Part shown: piece by piece, positions 1 to 6,054 of the stretch | Numbering within the stretch: position 1 is the stretch's first letter | How the letters are laid out: every line of letters starts with the position of its first letter | Notes under the pieces: model-generated | Database searches by the model: none | Seen by the model: the letters and a program-made list of their open reading frames with translations, nothing else | Told to the model about the DNA's origin: nothing | Assembly (NCBI GenBank): GCA_000715855.1 | Contig: KL571318.1 | Location: 3,144-10,890 of the forward strand | Reading direction: 5' to 3' | DNA from: Actinoplanes liguriensis | Lineage (GTDB): Bacteria > Actinomycetota > Actinomycetes > Mycobacteriales > Micromonosporaceae | Length of the DNA: 7,747 nt | Program-made: the position numbers and the translations under genes

Positions 1-74
1 CCCGGCCTGGCCCGGCTGCACCCGGCCTGGCCAGGCCCGGCCTTGCACCGCCCAGCCCGGCTGCGCCCGGCCGG
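1..74. repeat. C-rich degenerate short repeats
   Basis: The left edge is built from imperfect 10-base units of the type CCCGGCCTGG / CCCGGCTGCA, repeated about seven times with drift. Positions 1-10 and 21-30 are identical, and 24-37 is a perfect 14-base palindrome (GGCCTGGCCAGGCC). No frame gives a recognisable protein. The strong C bias on the + strand looks like intergenic low-complexity sequence between the end of the aldo/keto reductase gene and whatever lies to the left. The array is cut by the window edge, so its full length is unknown. Confidence 0.6.
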
Positions 75-76
75 TA

Positions 77-106
77 CTCGCGGAGGTGCGGCAACACCTC
101 CGCGAG
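77..106 (-). terminator. Strong hairpin, probable terminator of the aldo/keto reductase
   Basis: Positions 77-88 (CTCGCGGAGGTG) and 95-106 (CACCTCCGCGAG) are perfect reverse complements: a 12-bp stem with a 6-base loop. It sits 21 bases past the stop codon of the leftward aldo/keto reductase. There is no clear U-run on either side, which is common for terminators in GC-rich actinobacteria. It could also serve a rightward-facing gene outside the window. Confidence 0.75.
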
Positions 107-126
107 CCCCGCCGCCGGCCCCGCGT

Positions 127-1137
127 CTACTGATTACGGCGTCGTGGTGAACCCGCCAGATAGCCGTAGGGATAGGGGAGTGGCTGATCCCCGGCGGCCG
201 TCAGCCGATCCATCGACTTCTCGTCGAGCGACCAGCCCACCGCCCCCAGGTTGTCGTCGAGCTGCGCCCGCGAACGCGCGCCGATGATCGGCGACGTCAC
301 ACTCGGGCGCTGCAACAGCCACCGGACCGCCACCTGCGCGGGCGTCCGGTCGACCTCGGCGGCGACCGCCAGCAGCGTGTCCGTCACCGACCAGGTGCGC
401 TCGTCGACGCTGCGCTCCCAGCTGCCGAGCCAGGGCTGCTTGTCCGCCTCCCAGCGGGTGTCCGCCGGGGCCTGCGTCATCCCGCGCCGATATTTCCCGG
501 TCAGCCAGCCGCCCCGCAACGGCGCCCACGGGATGATGCCGACGCCCTCGTTGAGCGAGACCGGGACCAGCTCGTGCTCGATGTCGCGATCGAGCAGGTT
601 GTAGAGCGGCTGCAACGCCACGAACGGCTCCCACCCGCGGAACCTCGCGACGTCCAGCGACTTCTGCAACTGCCACGCCGCGTAGTTGCTGACGCCCAGG
701 TGCCGGACGAGCCCGGAGCGGACGAGCCCGTCCAGCGTCGAGAGCGTCTCCTCGATCGCGGTGCCCTCGTCGAACGCGTGGATCTGATACAGGTCGATGT
801 AGTCGGTGCGCAGGCGGCGCAGACTCTCCCGGACGGCGGTCAGGATGTGCTTGCGGCCGGCGCCGTTGTCGTTCGGCCCGGTGCCGGTGGACCAGAAGAA
901 CTTGGTCGCCACGACGAGGTCGTCCCGCGACACCCGCGACAACCAGCTGCCGATGATCTCCTCGGAGGCGCCGCCGCCGTAGACGTCAGCGGTGTCGATG
1001 AAGTTGCCGCCGGCCTCGACATAACGGTCCAGCAGGGCGTGTGAGGTCGGCTCGTCGGCCTCCTGGCCGAACGTCATCGTGCCCAGACAGAGCTCACTGA
1101 CCTTGAGGCCGCTGCTACCGACGTACCGGAAATCCAT
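127..1137 (-). CDS. Aldo/keto reductase
   Basis: This is a 336-residue NAD(P)H-dependent oxidoreductase of the aldo/keto reductase superfamily, a cytosolic TIM-barrel enzyme reducing aldehydes or ketones. The opening [20 protein letters not shown] is typical of the YajO/Tas-like bacterial group. The catalytic tetrad is visible: D48 (in FIDTAD), Y53 (DVYGGG), K79 (ATKF) and H120 (YQIH). GVSNY near 148-152 and the C-terminal SPIIGAR match the substrate and cofactor regions. I chose the ATG at 1137 because the homologous N-terminus begins there and AGGA lies 9 bases upstream; the frame stays open further but that part looks non-coding. Length is normal for the family. It is divergent from the two-component operon across 100 bp, and a hairpin follows its stop. 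The substrate cannot be told from sequence. Confidence 0.95.
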   Translation of the reverse strand: MDFRYVGSSGLKVSELCLGTMTFGQEADEPTSHALLDRYVEAGGNFIDTADVYGGGASEEIIGSWLSRVSRDDLVVATKFFWSTGTGPNDNGAGRKHILTAVRESLRRLRTDYIDLYQIHAFDEGTAIEETLSTLDGLVRSGLVRHLGVSNYAAWQLQKSLDVARFRGWEPFVALQPLYNLLDRDIEHELVPVSLNEGVGIIPWAPLRGGWLTGKYRRGMTQAPADTRWEADKQPWLGSWERSVDERTWSVTDTLLAVAAEVDRTPAQVAVRWLLQRPSVTSPIIGARSRAQLDDNLGAVGWSLDEKSMDRLTAAGDQPLPYPYGYLAGSPRRRNQ

Positions 1138-1237
1138 GGGTTTGATCCTGCCACGGGAACCGGGCGCGGAAACCCTTCCAAAGTACGGAACCGGGTGTTG
1201 ACGTCCGGTTGACGGGCGCGTTCGTAGGCTGCGCGGC
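1138..1237 (+). promoter_or_regulatory. Divergent promoter region with TTGACG direct repeat and leaderless -10
   Basis: This 100-bp region separates the reductase from the response regulator. TTGACG occurs at 1198-1203 and 1209-1214, exactly 11 bases apart, which is the spacing of direct-repeat half-sites bound by OmpR-type regulators; autoregulation is therefore an inference. TAGGCT at 1225-1230 fits the actinobacterial -10 consensus (TANNNT), and the ATG follows 7 bases later, so the transcript probably begins at or near the start codon with no Shine-Dalgarno site. GGAACCGGG also occurs twice (1156-1164 and 1187-1195). A possible -10 for the reductase, TACTTT, reads leftward at 1185-1180. 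Confidence 0.5.
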
Positions 1238-1891
1238 ATGAGGGTCCTGGTGGTGGAGGATCATGTGCGGCTCGCCGCGTCGGTGGCGCGGGTGCTGCGG
1301 CGCGAGGGCATGGCCGTCGACGTCGCCCACGACGGGACGGCCGCGCTGGAGCGCGCCTGCGAGGTGGACTACGACGTGGTCGTCCTCGATCGGGACCTGC
1401 CCGGCGTGCACGGTGACCGGGTCTGTCACGAGCTGATGAGCGAGCCGGCCCGCACCCGCGTGCTGATGCTGACCGCGGCTGGCGCCCTGGCCGACCGGGT
1501 GCGCGGGCTCACCATCGGCGCCGACGACTACCTGGCGAAGCCGTTCGCCTTTCCCGAGCTGGTGGCCCGCATCCGGGCGCTCGCCCGCCGCACCCAGACC
1601 GCCCTGCCACCGATGCTGACCTGCGGAGACGTCACGCTGGACCCGGCCCGCCGGACGGCCACGCGCAACGGCGAGAAGGTCGCGCTGAACCGGAAGGAAC
1701 TGGCGGTGCTCGAATATCTGCTCGGTGCCCGCGGCCGGGTGGTCTCCCCGGAGGAATTGCTGGACCGGGTCTGGGATTCGGCGGCCGATCCGTTCACGAC
1801 GACGGTGAAGGCGACGATGAATCGGCTGCGGGCGAAACTGGGTGAACCGCCCGTGATCGAGACCGTGGCCCGTTCGGGATATCGGATCTAG
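1238..1891 (+). CDS. OmpR/PhoB-family response regulator
   Basis: A 217-residue two-component DNA-binding regulator. The receiver domain (about 1-115) has the acidic pocket E7/D8, phospho-acceptor D51 ([10 protein letters not shown]), T79 and K101 (AKPF), all intact. A winged-helix effector domain occupies about 126-217, ending in VARSGYRI, the usual recognition-wing end; it stops a little earlier than many homologues. The ATG at 1238 has no Shine-Dalgarno site but lies 7 bases after a TAGGCT box, consistent with leaderless translation. The kinase gene starts 3 bases past its stop, so the two are co-transcribed and very probably cognate partners. The target genes are unknown; the adjacent lipoprotein and its own promoter are the obvious candidates. 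Confidence 0.96.
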   Translation: MRVLVVEDHVRLAASVARVLRREGMAVDVAHDGTAALERACEVDYDVVVLDRDLPGVHGDRVCHELMSEPARTRVLMLTAAGALADRVRGLTIGADDYLAKPFAFPELVARIRALARRTQTALPPMLTCGDVTLDPARRTATRNGEKVALNRKELAVLEYLLGARGRVVSPEELLDRVWDSAADPFTTTVKATMNRLRAKLGEPPVIETVARSGYRI

Positions 1892-1894
1892 CGC

Positions 1895-2854
1895 ATGGCC
1901 GTCCGGCTGCGGCTCACCATTCTGTACGGCGTGCTGTTCCTCTTTTCCGGCGGCGCGCTCCTGGTCGTCACCTATTCGCTCGTCACGCACAGCGGAACGA
2001 CGGTCACCCGATCCGGCCTGAGCAATTCCGGAACGTCCACGAGCGGTTTCACCGAGACGTTGCACGGGCAGCCGGTGATCGGGCCGGACCTGTTCCTGAG
2101 ATCCGGTCTGGCGCTCGCCATCATGCTGGCCGTCTCGCTGGTCGTGGGCTGGTTCCTGGCCGGCCGGGTGCTGCGCCCGCTGCACGTGATGACCCGCCGG
2201 CTGGAGACGGCGCTCGACTCGCACAAACGGTTCGTGGCGAATGCCGCCCACGAGCTGCGCACGCCGCTGACCTGGGAACACGCTCTGCTGGAGGAGGCTG
2301 TTCTCGATCCGGGCGCGACCGTGGAGACCTATCGCCGGCAATTCGCGGAATTGATGCTCGTCAGCGAGCAGAAGGCGCGGTTGCTGGAGTCGTTGCTGGT
2401 GCTGGCGACCAGTGAACGCGGTCTGGATCGCCGCGAGCACGTCGATCTCGCGGCGCTGACCGCGGACGTGCTGCGCGCCGCCCCGCCCGATCTCACCGTG
2501 GCGGCGGAACTCCGGCCGGCCGCCGTGACCGGTGATCCCGCCCTGATCGGGCGGTTGATCGCCAATCTGGTCGACAACGCGATCAGTTACAACGTGCCCG
2601 GTGGCCGCGTGGAAGCGCGCACCGAGGGCTCCACACTGACGGTCACGAATGCGGGTCCCGTGATTCCGCCGGCGATGGTGGATCGGCTTTTTCACCCCTT
2701 TCAAAGGCTTGCGCGTACGGCGGACGACCGTCACCACGGATTGGGCCTGTCCATCGTGCAGGCGATCGCGGCCGCCCATTCCGCCGATCTCGCCGTGCAC
2801 GCCCGCCCGGAGGGTGGCCTCACGATCCGGGTCCACTTTGTGCCCGGGGTGTGA
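1895..2854 (+). CDS. Sensor histidine kinase with shortened HAMP region
   Basis: A 319-residue membrane kinase, the expected partner of the upstream regulator. It has TM1 at about 8-30, an extracytoplasmic loop of about 35 residues rich in Ser, Thr and Gly, and TM2 at about 67-89. The H-box is AAHELRTPL with phospho-acceptor H119. The ATPase domain shows N224 and N228 (LIANLVDNAISYN), a TNAGPVIPP G1-like box, the F-box LFHPFQR (265-271) and HGLGLSIV (281-288). An unusual point is that RVLRPLHVMT (91-100), the start of a HAMP, runs directly into RRLETALDSHKRF, normally the end of the second HAMP helix. Only about 30 residues separate TM2 from H119, so most of the HAMP is missing while the frame stays intact. 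The short loop suggests membrane or interface sensing rather than a large ligand-binding domain. Confidence 0.95.
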   Translation: MAVRLRLTILYGVLFLFSGGALLVVTYSLVTHSGTTVTRSGLSNSGTSTSGFTETLHGQPVIGPDLFLRSGLALAIMLAVSLVVGWFLAGRVLRPLHVMTRRLETALDSHKRFVANAAHELRTPLTWEHALLEEAVLDPGATVETYRRQFAELMLVSEQKARLLESLLVLATSERGLDRREHVDLAALTADVLRAAPPDLTVAAELRPAAVTGDPALIGRLIANLVDNAISYNVPGGRVEARTEGSTLTVTNAGPVIPPAMVDRLFHPFQRLARTADDRHHGLGLSIVQAIAAAHSADLAVHARPEGGLTIRVHFVPGV

Positions 2855-2878
2855 CCGGTCGGGGCGTAGACAATACGC

Positions 2879-3397
2879 ATGTCTCGAAAAATTGTGATAA
2901 CACTGCTTTTCGTGCTGACCGTCGCCGGTTGCAGCAGCAAGACCGAGGACCCGGGCGTGGCCTCGGCGAACCCCGGCGCGAAGGCCAGCAGCAGCGCGGC
3001 AGCCACCGAGCGGTCCGCGCTGGACTATTCGAGGTGCATGCGTGCGCAGGGCCTGACCTGGTTCCCCGACCCGGACCCGCAGGGCGGCCTGACCGTGCAC
3101 AACCCCGAGAACCTCGACCAGAAGAAGTTCGAGGCGGCCGAGCAGGCCTGCCGGAAGTACGCGCCGTGGGAGGGCAGGAAGAACCCGATCCCCGCCGCGG
3201 ACCTGGCAAAACTGCGTCAGGTGGCGCAGTGCATGCGGGACCACGGATTCGCGAACTGGCCCGACCCGGACGTGAACGGCGGCACGACCATCGACTCCAA
3301 AAAGCTCGGCATCGAACCCGACGACCCGAAGGTCGGCGAGGCGCGGCGGGAGTGCCAGAAGTTCGCGCCCGCCCCGCAGGGCAAGCCGGCCACCTGA
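2879..3397 (+). CDS. Lipoprotein with two Cys-containing repeats, two-component-linked
   Basis: A 172-residue predicted lipoprotein. The signal peptide ends at lipobox VAGC with C18 as the lipidation site, followed by an Ala/Ser-rich linker (about 25-45). The mature part is an internal duplication. Repeat A (about 49-98) has CMRAQGLTWFPDPDPQGG and ends ACRKYAP; repeat B (about 114-164) has CMRDHGFANWPDPDVNGG and ends ECQKFAP. Each holds two cysteines (C53/C91 and C118/C159), probably disulfide-bonded outside the cell. I recall this CMR..G..(F/W)PDP pattern from uncharacterised actinobacterial lipoproteins often near two-component or efflux genes, but no function is established that I know of. 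It starts 24 bases past the kinase stop, so it is the likely third gene of the operon, perhaps a sensor accessory or an output. Confidence 0.88.
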   Translation: MSRKIVITLLFVLTVAGCSSKTEDPGVASANPGAKASSSAAATERSALDYSRCMRAQGLTWFPDPDPQGGLTVHNPENLDQKKFEAAEQACRKYAPWEGRKNPIPAADLAKLRQVAQCMRDHGFANWPDPDVNGGTTIDSKKLGIEPDDPKVGEARRECQKFAPAPQGKPAT

Positions 3398-3402
3398 AGG
3401 CT

Positions 3403-3675
3403 CTACAGGTCGAGCACCAGGCGCTTGCCGATCGCCCGGGAGACGCAGATGAACATGGTCTCGTTCGCGGCCCGTTCCTCCGGGCCGAGCAGGTGGTCCC
3501 GGTGCTCGGCCCGGCCCTCGACGATCGGGGTCTCGCAGCTCCCGCAGGTGCCCTCCCGGCAGGAGAACGAGACGTTCACCCCGGCGTCGTCGGCGACCTC
3601 CAGGATCGACTTGCCGGCCGGCACGGTCAGCGTGATGCCGCTCTGCGCCAGCTCCACCTCGAAGCTGTGATCCAC
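3403..3675 (-). CDS. Stand-alone [2Fe-2S] ferredoxin, oxygenase-reductase C-terminal type
   Basis: A 90-residue plant-type ferredoxin. The cluster ligands are C39, C44, C47 and C77 (C-x4-C-x2-C-x29-C), in SCREGTCGSCETPIVEG and MFICVSRA. The HRD..L...E...N segment and the closing KRLVLDL match the C-terminal ferredoxin domain of phthalate dioxygenase reductase/VanB-like proteins. No FMN or NAD domain precedes it: the upstream 172 bp contain a large palindrome and nothing coding. It is therefore either a genuine free electron carrier, with a partner oxygenase elsewhere, or the relic of a longer reductase. I use GTG at 3675; TTG at 3693 (96 residues), with GGGG five bases upstream, is an equally possible start. 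It converges with the lipoprotein gene, with 5 bases between stop codons. Confidence 0.87.
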   Translation of the reverse strand: MDHSFEVELAQSGITLTVPAGKSILEVADDAGVNVSFSCREGTCGSCETPIVEGRAEHRDHLLGPEERAANETMFICVSRAIGKRLVLDL

Positions 3676-3693
3676 GCACCCCAGTCTGCCCAA

Positions 3694-3865
3694 GATCGCC
3701 CCACACCGGCCGCACCCTTGGCCTGCGCTTCCCGCGGCGCGGCTCGCTCTTGCCGGCTGGTGCTGATCGTGGTTATGAGGTCGCGATAACCACGGTGAGC
3801 GCCAGCCGGCAAGCTTGCGCGGCGTGGCGGCCTCGGCCGGTGGCGGCCTGCTGGGCCCGTTGGAG
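3694..3865. other. Intergenic gap carrying a long palindrome, no gene seen
   Basis: This region lies between two leftward genes. I find no convincing coding frame: frames open here give Arg/Pro/His-rich peptides without family features. Its one clear element is the inverted repeat at 3749-3813. Any promoter of the ferredoxin must lie in the left part (about 3694-3748), where I see no clear -10/-35 pair. Confidence 0.6.
3749..3813. repeat. 65-bp inverted repeat (28-bp arms, 9-base loop)
   Basis: The arms at 3749-3776 and 3786-3813 are reverse complements at 25 of 28 positions, and two of the three differences become G-U pairs in RNA of one strand. The outer part reads CTTGCCGGCTGG, the inner part CGTGGTTAT, and the loop GAGGTCGCG. 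It lies 52 bases past the stop of the leftward lipoprotein gene and could terminate it, but it has no U-tract and is far longer than a typical terminator. The inner ATAACC/GGTTAT segment is AT-richer than its surroundings. A dispersed REP-like or MITE-like element is the main alternative. Confidence 0.85.
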
Positions 3866-4573
3866 TTACTTGTCCGTGGCGATGGTGAGGCGGGCGCCGG
3901 TGAGGGTGATGTACCAGTCGGAGTCGGTGAAGCCGGTGCTCGTCTCCGGGCCGATGTAGGCGTCGATGTGGCGGGAGCCGCCGAGGCCCGGGGTGAACTC
4001 GTCGGTGACCTTCCAGGCGCCGTCCCGCAGCGCGGCGCAGACCGCCTCCTGGGGTGCGGAGCCGTCGTCCTGGACGCCGCAGCCGGTGATCGTGAAGCGG
4101 GTGGTGTATAAGAGACAGGGCGTGAGGCGCTCGCCGTCGCTGGTGCGCGGCTCCGAGTCGAGCCAGAAGCCGATGTCGTACGACCAGTTCAGGTACTGCC
4201 CTGACGAGGTGCGCCCGGTGCCCTCGTCCTTCACCGCGTCGACGAAGTCCGAGGGGTAGGAGCCCAGGTCGTCCTGACCGTTCGTGCAGTCCAGCTTCGT
4301 GCAGCCGGTGACCTCGGTGTCCGTGCCGACGTGGAAGTCCTCGACCGCGGTGTAGTAGACGGTGATCTCCCATCCCGTGCTCGGGCTGCTCGTCGCCGCT
4401 GCCGTGGTCCCGGGCGTCACGGAAGGGGCCGCGGAAGGGGCCGCGGAAGGGGCTGCGGAAGGCGCTACAGAAGAGGGAGCGGTGGTGGGAGCCACGGTAG
4501 GCGCCGGCTGGTCCGTGCCGCAGCCGGCCGTCGCCGCGACGATCATCGCGACGAGCACGAGACAGGGGCGCAT
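3866..4573 (-). CDS. Secreted lipoprotein, possible 3D/double-psi-barrel domain; middle possibly misassembled
   Basis: A 235-residue predicted lipoprotein. The signal peptide ends in lipobox TAGC with C18 lipidated, followed by a Pro/Ser/Ala linker (about 21-66) with APSA repeats. The extracellular domain runs from about 68, with VYYTAVE, AVKDEGTGR, YLNWSYDIGFWLD and, near the end, DEFTPGLGG and RHIDAYIG. The final Asp-containing part and GTR/TRFTITGCG faintly resemble 3D-domain (RlpA-like) folds acting on cell wall; this is inference. Residues 153-157 (CLLYT) are encoded by 15 bases identical to the Tn5/Nextera mosaic end, including a TTA leucine codon that is rare in such genomes. From memory, related proteins have a longer stretch here, so real sequence may be missing. 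ATG at 4573 lies 36 bases past the methyltransferase stop; no good Shine-Dalgarno site is visible. Confidence 0.82.
   Translation of the reverse strand: MRPCLVLVAMIVAATAGCGTDQPAPTVAPTTAPSSVAPSAAPSAAPSAAPSVTPGTTAAATSSPSTGWEITVYYTAVEDFHVGTDTEVTGCTKLDCTNGQDDLGSYPSDFVDAVKDEGTGRTSSGQYLNWSYDIGFWLDSEPRTSDGERLTPCLLYTTRFTITGCGVQDDGSAPQEAVCAALRDGAWKVTDEFTPGLGGSRHIDAYIGPETSTGFTDSDWYITLTGARLTIATDK
4104..4118 (+). other. 15-base match to Tn5/Nextera mosaic end (probable adapter residue)
   Basis: GTGTATAAGAGACAG matches the inner 15 bases of the 19-base Tn5 mosaic end used in Nextera libraries (AGATGTGTATAAGAGACAG). The preceding four bases (GGTG versus AGAT) match at only one position. The AT-rich core is foreign to the surrounding GC-rich coding sequence. 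It lies in-frame inside the lipoprotein gene. Adapter carried into a contig join is the simplest reading. Confidence 0.75.
4421..4480 (-). repeat. 12-bp tandem repeat in the lipoprotein linker
   Basis: Units of GGAAGGGGCCGC (+ strand) at 4421-4432 and 4433-4444 are identical; 4445-4456 differs by one base, 4457-4468 by several, and 4469-4480 is a decayed fifth copy. Read leftward they encode the AAPS repeats of the linker between the lipidated Cys and the folded domain. Copy number could vary between strains without shifting the frame, because each unit is four codons. Confidence 0.85.
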
Positions 4574-4609
4574 CCCGTGAGCATGTCAAGCTTCCGGCCC
4601 CGGCCCTGA

Positions 4610-5245
4610 TCACTTCCGGTAATAGGAGTGGACCGCGGGCTGACCGGTGTAGTTGGCGCCGGCGGAATCGTCGGCGCCCAGATACCCGTACGGGAAAATC
4701 AGCTCTTTGGGTCCGATGCAACTCACCCGCCGGCGCCGTGCGTCGTAGCCGACCCCGGCGGCACGCAGGATCGCGGTGAGCGGGCGGCCGGCGGGGCTGC
4801 CGTCCTCCAGCCGGACGCTGCTCAGGTCCAGGTCCGCGGCGAACCGCCCACGCGGGGTCAGCCAGCGCACGATCCGGCTGATCACACCCAGCTTGTCCCC
4901 GACGTAGTGCAGGCCGTGCACGCACGTGACCAGGTCAAACGTGCGATCCGGCGTCCACGACTCGATCGGCGCGGCCACGAAGGTCACCCCGGGCGGGCGG
5001 CTGACGAACGCGTCCACGAGATCGACGCCGACCAGGGTCACGCTGCCGTCGAGGCGCTCGGCGGCCTGGACGAGCGCCCGGCCGCTCCCGCAGCACAGGT
5101 CCAGCCACGCCCCGGTCAGGCCGTCGGCCGGGTCGAAGCCGAGGGCCTTGGCGTAGCTGTTCACACCGGCGAGCCGGCGCTCCCGGTTCATCGCGCAGTT
5201 CGCCACCACCGACGAGGCATGCAGGGCGTGATCATCGAGCAGCAT
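4610..5245 (-). CDS. Class I SAM-dependent methyltransferase
   Basis: A 211-residue Rossmann-fold methyltransferase. SAM-binding motif I is LDLCCGSGRA (48-57), motif II VGVDLVD (72-78) with acidic D75 for the ribose, and motif IV-like FDLVTCVHGLHYV (103-115). The N-terminal helix region, with MNRERRLAGVNSY, could form the substrate lid. The C-terminus (about 165-211), with FPYGYLG and HSYYRK, has no signature I recognise, so the substrate (small molecule or other) is unknown. ATG at 5245 is supported by AGGA with 7-base spacing. It starts 22 bases past the phosphotransferase stop and ends 36 bases before the lipoprotein start, so the three leftward genes may be co-transcribed. Confidence 0.9.
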   Translation of the reverse strand: MLLDDHALHASSVVANCAMNRERRLAGVNSYAKALGFDPADGLTGAWLDLCCGSGRALVQAAERLDGSVTLVGVDLVDAFVSRPPGVTFVAAPIESWTPDRTFDLVTCVHGLHYVGDKLGVISRIVRWLTPRGRFAADLDLSSVRLEDGSPAGRPLTAILRAAGVGYDARRRRVSCIGPKELIFPYGYLGADDSAGANYTGQPAVHSYYRK

Positions 5246-5267
5246 CGTCTAATCCTGCCAGCCGTCG

Positions 5268-6011
5268 TCAGCGTGACCAGCGTTGATCAGCGAGCGCGTT
5301 CTCGTGGAAGCCGCGCTCACGGAACGTGCGCCAGACACCGTCGCGCGTGACGATCCGGCGGGCGAACTCCGACTGCGTGTCGTGAACGATCGCGGTCAGC
5401 TCGTCAGGCGTGACGCCGGCGCCGGCCGCGAACGCGTCCCGCCGCGCCCGTCGATCCGGCGGGGCCGGGAAACCACGGGCGTGGGCACGCTCGTCGTCCA
5501 TGAACGGGACGGTGAACCAGGCGAGGAAACCGGTGTCGTACCAGGGGTCGCCCGGCTCGGCGAGATCCCAGTCCAGGACACCGGTGATCGTTCCGGCGTC
5601 GTCCCACAACAGGTTCCACGGGCCGAGATCGCCGTGCTGCAGCGACTCGCCGGGGCCCGGCACGCCCGCCCCGGACTGCCACCGCGCATCCGGCGGGCAG
5701 GAGCAGGCCGCGAGCACCTCCCGCAGGCGCCGCGCCAGCCGCCCGAGATCGTGGGCGCCGGCGTCGGTCAGGATGTGCGGCCGCATCGGCCAGCCCTGGT
5801 CGTGACCGGGCAGGTAGCCGAGCACCTCGCGGCCCCGCTCGTCCCGGCCGAGCGGCTCCGGCGCCGGCTCGAAGCCGCGGTCACGAAGGTCGCGCAGGAG
5901 CAGTTGCACCGACGGGCTCCACTCGCCGCCCGGTCGCCGGACCGTGTCGCCGACCCGGACCAGGCCGCGGTCGTCGAGGCCCGCGCCGTGTACCGGAATC
6001 TCGTCGCTCAT
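5268..6011 (-). CDS. APH-family phosphotransferase
   Basis: A 247-residue protein of the aminoglycoside phosphotransferase/choline kinase-like fold. The catalytic loop LQHGDLGPWNLLW gives H126, G127, D128 (base) and N133; the metal-binding segment VLDWDLAEPGDPWYD gives D147, followed by the conserved acidic and Tyr residues. The N-lobe is short: it begins VRVGDTVRRPGGEWSPSV and continues to REVLGYLPG, with an Arg pair where many kinases carry the ATP-binding Lys. I recall this as usual for a large actinobacterial subgroup that is not known to confer drug resistance, so resistance should not be assumed. ATG at 6011 was chosen because upstream codons are unlike the family; no Shine-Dalgarno site is evident. 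It is divergent from the PPC gene, with 43 bp between start codons. Confidence 0.9.
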   Translation of the reverse strand: MSDEIPVHGAGLDDRGLVRVGDTVRRPGGEWSPSVQLLLRDLRDRGFEPAPEPLGRDERGREVLGYLPGHDQGWPMRPHILTDAGAHDLGRLARRLREVLAACSCPPDARWQSGAGVPGPGESLQHGDLGPWNLLWDDAGTITGVLDWDLAEPGDPWYDTGFLAWFTVPFMDDERAHARGFPAPPDRRARRDAFAAGAGVTPDELTAIVHDTQSEFARRIVTRDGVWRTFRERGFHENALADQRWSR

Positions 6012-6043
6012 GCCGTCATGATGGTGCAGGGGGACGACATTCC

Positions 6044-6050
6044 GGAGGTG
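6044..6050 (+). promoter_or_regulatory. Ribosome binding site of the PPC gene
   Basis: GGAGGTG lies 6 bases (counting from GGAGG) upstream of the GTG at 6055. It is the best Shine-Dalgarno match in the window and fixes the non-ATG start of this gene. Confidence 0.8.
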
Positions 6051-6054
6051 GGTC

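Noticed and set aside
1..74. The C-rich repeats as a CRISPR array
   Set aside because: Units are about 10 bases, degenerate and contiguous, with no unique spacers.
3392..3410. A small ACCTG/CAGGT hairpin between the convergent stops as a bidirectional terminator
   Set aside because: A 5-bp stem with a 9-base loop is too weak to claim.
1115..3715. An 866-codon open frame on the minus strand across the two-component operon
   Set aside because: It is antisense to three well-supported genes, is rich in Arg, Gly and His, and has no family features. Such frames arise from high GC at third positions.
4559..4567. A second GAGACAGGG, the same as at 4112-4120, as another adapter trace
   Set aside because: Only seven bases match the mosaic end, and the site encodes a normal signal-peptide start, so chance is enough.
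4584..4589. A perfect TTGACA (minus strand) before the lipoprotein gene
   Set aside because: Only 10 bases separate it from the ATG, leaving no room for a -10 and a start site ahead of the gene.
3627..4925. A 432-codon minus-strand open frame and rightward frames over the same stretch
   Set aside because: They are out of frame with the lipoprotein and methyltransferase, whose signal peptide and SAM motifs are clear; their composition is Arg/His/Pro low-complexity.
5268..6011. Calling the phosphotransferase an aminoglycoside-resistance gene
   Set aside because: The fold motifs are present, but this sub-type is widespread and no specific resistance family signature is recognisable.
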